Part shown: positions 6,555 to 8,142 of the stretch, piece by piece
Numbering within the stretch: the first letter of the stretch is position 1
Layout: every line of letters begins with the position of its first letter
Assembly: GCA_937871985.1 (NCBI GenBank)
Contig: CALMPB010000003.1
Span: 1 to 8,142 of the forward strand
Length of the DNA stretch: 8,142 nt
From: an uncultured Burkholderiaceae bacterium
GTDB lineage: Bacteria > Pseudomonadota > Gammaproteobacteria > Burkholderiales > Burkholderiaceae
Direction: 5' to 3'
Notes under the pieces: generated by a model
Seen by the model: the letters and a program-made list of their open reading frames with translations, nothing else
Database searches by the model: none
Told to the model about the DNA's origin: nothing
Position numbers and translations under genes: made by a program

Positions 6555-6631
6555 AACGGCCGTTTGGCTCCAGAAAGTGGTCATCTCTACAACCGTGGTG
6601 AGGGGCGGCTGCGGGTCGGGAACGGCCGTTC
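6555..6631. repeat. Two copies of the palindrome AACGGCCGTT
   Basis: AACGGCCGTT occurs at 6555-6564 and 6621-6630, the second extended to the 12-bp palindrome GAACGGCCGTTC (6620-6631). They are 66 bp apart and the second sits just outside the left arm of the MITE-like element. Possible operator pair or element-associated repeat. Confidence 0.4.
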
Positions 6632-6637
6632 ATCAAT

Positions 6638-6824
6638 GGCTGCTATCGACCTATTGTGTTGAAAAACTCTTTGTGAGTGGTCTTTGATTCATCCAACGGA
6701 GTACTTGACCCTTTACCCGACATCCGATCGTGGAATCTGAGCGATTCTGAAGGGTCAATTTTTTCACCATTCGAATTCGCGCATCTCGAATCAAGTTTTT
6801 CAACACAATAGACCTGAAGCAGCC
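6638..6824. mobile_element. MITE-like nested inverted repeat, 187 bp
   Basis: The arms are GGCTGCT-6 nt-CTATTGTGTTGAAAAACT (6638-6644 and 6651-6668) and their complement on the right (6794-6811 and 6818-6824). The inner 18 bp are perfect, the outer 7 bp are perfect, and both 6-nt gaps are the same length but differ in sequence. Inside are TTGATTC/GAATCAA (6684-6690, 6788-6794), TTGACCCTT/AAGGGTCAA (6705-6713, 6750-6758) and GAATC/GATTC (6733-6737, 6743-6747), so nearly the whole segment can fold into one long hairpin. It encodes no protein. This is the form of a miniature inverted-repeat element or two opposed insertion-sequence ends; no target duplication was found and the family is not identified. 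Confidence 0.6.
6705..6764 (+). terminator. Possible plus-strand terminator inside the inverted repeat
   Basis: TTGACCCTT (6705-6713) pairs perfectly with AAGGGTCAA (6750-6758), and six T follow directly (6759-6764). The 36-nt loop contains a further small hairpin. The long loop makes it a weaker intrinsic terminator than usual. It would end transcription arriving from the DUF4365-TPR gene 410 bp upstream. Confidence 0.35.
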
Positions 6825-6835
6825 GGTGGCGATAA

Positions 6836-6858
6836 CAAAAAACACTCAACGTTTGAGT
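6836..6858 (-). terminator. Intrinsic terminator of the DUF2971-like gene
   Basis: Read on the minus strand: ACTCAA, loop ACG, TTGAGT, then G and six T. The stem begins at the last stop-codon base of the gene ending at 6858. The stem is short and AT-rich but stem, loop and T-tract are in the right order. Confidence 0.6.
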
Positions 6859-7481
6859 TAGAAGCGCGATGCTGCATGGGCAGGCCTTTCAACGATCTCT
6901 GCGATATCAGCAATGCTTCCGATTGTGAGCAGAACGGGAGATAGCTCTTCAACTCGCTGGTAGGGGTGCCACGCAAAACGCCACTCATGCTGTGATATAA
7001 ATTTAAGTGGCTTGGAGAAAACTGCACCAAGCCCACTTTTACCTCCATACACGACGGCGGCATCCATGCCCGCCCACTGAGGCAGAGCTATCTCCGCCGC
7101 ATGATGTAACCTTTCGCAGAAATCATCTACCTCATGGATGACTAGGCATGCATCGGTGCCTGGAAAGTCATCAAACTGATGTTCATCCCAGAGCTTTGAA
7201 AAACAGATGGTCAAATAATTCGTTCCGACTTCTGTTCGATAGACAACCTCGCCAATTGGTTTGATAGTTTGCCCCGTGCTCATATTAGTGATCGATACGG
7301 AACTGGCCGGAGACGTTTTAATACGAACTAATTCATCATCATGTCGTGCTGCGTCAGTCTCTTGTTGTTTATAGTCAGTCGCGGGCCGAAGACGAAACTC
7401 ACCGAGTGCAATAGAGCGCTCTAGCCATTTTTTTTCGGAGTATCTATATAGCTTTGGCGGTCGCATAACGTCGATTCTCAT
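6858..7481 (-). CDS. DUF2971-like hypothetical protein, 207 residues
   Basis: The layout resembles DUF2971-type proteins. An N-terminal PPKLYRYSEKKWLERS (8-23) precedes a strand-rich part with FRLRPATDY (29-37); then come TICFSKLWDE (91-100), where CFS is the typical central motif, and ACLVIHEVDDF (111-121). VVYGGKSG (143-150) and FSKPLKFISQHEWRFAW (155-171) follow, with Lys157, Glu166 and Arg168 at the usual K...ExR positions. DUF2971 proteins are widespread in accessory loci but I know of no settled biochemical function, so none is assigned. There is no signal peptide or membrane helix. The start ATG 7481 has only AGGGA three bases upstream. A 60-codon frame ends 6 bp before it, suggesting a two-gene unit closed by the terminator at 6836-6858. 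The gene is visibly more AT-rich than the genes at 1765-6291, suggesting separate origin. Confidence 0.7.
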   Translation of the reverse strand: MRIDVMRPPKLYRYSEKKWLERSIALGEFRLRPATDYKQQETDAARHDDELVRIKTSPASSVSITNMSTGQTIKPIGEVVYRTEVGTNYLTICFSKLWDEHQFDDFPGTDACLVIHEVDDFCERLHHAAEIALPQWAGMDAAVVYGGKSGLGAVFSKPLKFISQHEWRFAWHPYQRVEELSPVLLTIGSIADIAEIVERPAHAASRF

Positions 7482-7487
7482 AAGTCC

Positions 7488-7670
7488 CTAACGTAATGTA
7501 GACCGAACCCATCTGCATCCAATATCTGGCGCTTGCAGTTTAATTCGGTCAAATTTCTCAGAAATAGATTGCATGTAATGTAACAGCACTCGCCTGATAT
7601 CGCCTTGAATGGCTGCTTTTAACTTTGCCTTGGCAGACCGCTTGGGATCGAAAAAAGTTCGCGAATGCAA
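7488..7670 (-). CDS. Small basic frame upstream of the DUF2971-like gene, possibly 5'-broken
   Basis: A 60-codon frame from TTG 7670 to TAG 7488-7490, ending 6 bp before the next ATG. The product is basic and plausibly helical (FFDPKRSAKAKLKAAIQGDIRRVLLHYM...). No family recognised. The TTG is the only start after an in-frame TAG nine bases upstream; AGGGA lies three bases before it. A second frame open from about 7770 runs into this one and ends ...LAFANFF at a run of six T (minus strand; 7651-7656). A one-base slip there would give a single protein of about 100 residues. So this is either a real short gene or the 3' part of a frameshifted one. Confidence 0.35.
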   Translation of the reverse strand: MHSRTFFDPKRSAKAKLKAAIQGDIRRVLLHYMQSISEKFDRIKLQAPDIGCRWVRSTLR

Positions 7671-7854
7671 GTTTCCCTATACATAGTACATAGGGCGAGG
7701 CGATTTCACTCGCGCTTTGTTGCTCCGGTCCTACTGGCAAGCACCCAACCTTTGATTTAGAGAAGTGGGTAATTCAAATTTGCCAGGGATTCGAAGACTG
7801 TTACCGTCAGTTTCGTCGGGGATATGTCGTAAGGTAATAAGTAAAAGGAGCAAC
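7671..7854. other. Intergenic stretch without a complete gene
   Basis: It holds the upstream part of the possibly frameshifted minus-strand frame (to about 7770) and otherwise no supported coding region. ATACATAGTACATAGG (7679-7694) is a short AT-rich stretch that could contain the minus-strand -10, but no convincing -35 is seen. Confidence 0.4.
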
Positions 7855-7983
7855 AATTGCCGGAAATTTTAGTGATAGGGTATTAATTGCCGGAAATTTG
7901 TACTCAAAATCTAAAATCCAGGCTTTTGTTTGAAGCAATATAGACACTTAAATGCCGGAAATTGCGATCATTAATTGCCGGAA
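7855..7983. repeat. Four direct copies of a near-palindrome around TGCCGGAA
   Basis: AATTGCCGGAAATTT occurs identically at 7855-7869 and 7885-7899, exactly 30 bp apart. Shorter copies are AATGCCGGAAATT at 7951-7963 and AATTGCCGGAA at 7973-7983. The unit AATT(G)CCGG(A)AATT is palindromic except for one base pair, as expected for a dimeric DNA-binding protein. Clustered copies near an element boundary are like the transposase or recombinase binding sites in the ends of some mobile elements; an operator array is the alternative. No adjacent gene identifies the binding protein. Confidence 0.65.
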
Positions 7984-8050
7984 TGCACAACCATCCCGCC
8001 AGGTGTTTCCCGTTGTGGCGCCTGCTGCCGGTTGCGGCGGGTTGGCGCTG

Positions 8051-8142
8051 TCACGCTACCGCACTGCCGATGGCTTCGCGGATGTTCGCCATGCCGTCGC
8101 GCTGCATCTCGCTCAAAAGCTCGGACTTTATTTTGTGGGCAA
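8051..8142 (-). CDS. 3' end of an unidentified gene
   Basis: On the minus strand a frame is open from the window edge to TGA at 8051-8053, giving 29 residues rich in charged helix formers with IKSELLSEMQRDG and NIREAIG. The other two frames on this strand give an in-frame stop at once or an arginine-rich, unlikely product. The pattern IKxEL...RDG...IxEAIG resembles the C-terminus of class 2 dihydroorotate dehydrogenases, but 29 residues are too few to assign it. If it is a chromosomal housekeeping gene, the island boundary would lie between it and the repeat cluster. Confidence 0.45.
   Translation of the reverse strand, partial: AHKIKSELLSEMQRDGMANIREAIGSAVA

Larger units (their letters stand above)
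6292..6637. other. Non-coding stretch with several palindromes
   Basis: No supported gene. A TTG-started 88-codon frame (6335-6601) has an improbable composition, and the AGGAGG at 6314-6319 is too far from any start. The stretch holds a loose hairpin just after the DUF4365-TPR stop (arms TCGCTCGC and GCG..AGCGA, 6302-6329). It also has a hairpin with a 10-bp stem and 2-nt bulge at 6483-6515 (GCGTCAGC... / ...GCTGACGC), and two copies of the palindrome AACGGCCGTT. It looks like decayed mobile or regulatory DNA between convergent genes. Confidence 0.5.

Noticed and set aside
6335..6601. 88-codon plus-strand frame
   Set aside because: TTG start, ribosome-binding sequence too far away, composition unlike a protein, and it crosses a stable hairpin.
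6643..6849. 68-codon minus-strand frame inside the inverted repeat
   Set aside because: It is a translation of the structured repeat arms and the terminator; no independent sign of coding.
7780..7812. GGATTCGAA-containing stretch resembling a tRNA T-arm
   Set aside because: No anticodon or acceptor stem can be built around it.

Overview
This is an accessory stretch from a Gram-negative bacterium, most likely a proteobacterium. The basis is the DUF2384 (Xre/MbcA/ParS-type) antitoxin tail, the moderately high GC of the larger genes, the Shine-Dalgarno use, and a patchwork of unrelated small operons with clear shifts in base composition. No species can be named from the sequence. No rRNA, tRNA, CRISPR array or complete transposase gene was seen.

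Layout. Positions 1-210 hold the 3' end of a DUF2384 antitoxin gene with no recognisable RES-type toxin after it. A gene-poor stretch follows (211-826), containing a weak integron attC-like palindrome (401-464) and a doubtful 93-codon frame. A GIY-YIG nuclease-like gene runs on the minus strand (827-1363). After 400 bp without a gene comes a large minus-strand fusion gene (1765-3249). It joins a HEPN-like N-terminal region, a four-cysteine zinc ribbon and a C-terminal gamma-glutamylcyclotransferase-like (AIG2/GGCT) domain. Divergent from it on the plus strand are a small coupled frame (3461-3670), a 204-residue HEPN-like protein (3667-4281) and a 644-residue DUF4365 nuclease-TPR fusion (4357-6291).

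Right part. 6292-6637 looks non-coding. 6638-6824 is a strongly structured, MITE-like nested inverted repeat. A minus-strand DUF2971-like gene (6858-7481) ends in a recognisable intrinsic terminator and follows a 60-codon frame by only 6 bp. 7855-7983 carries four copies of a near-palindrome around TGCCGGAA. The right edge (8051-8142) is the 3' end of a minus-strand gene, possibly a chromosomal gene flanking the island.

Interpretation. The density of antitoxin, HEPN-like, GIY-YIG and PD-(D/E)xK/TPR proteins with mobile-DNA traces is typical of defence or toxin-antitoxin islands. The most interesting candidate is the block 1765-6291: two HEPN-like proteins back to back, one fused to a cyclotransferase-like enzyme and the other followed by a nuclease-TPR protein. 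Whether these genes act together is inference; nothing here proves an antiphage function.
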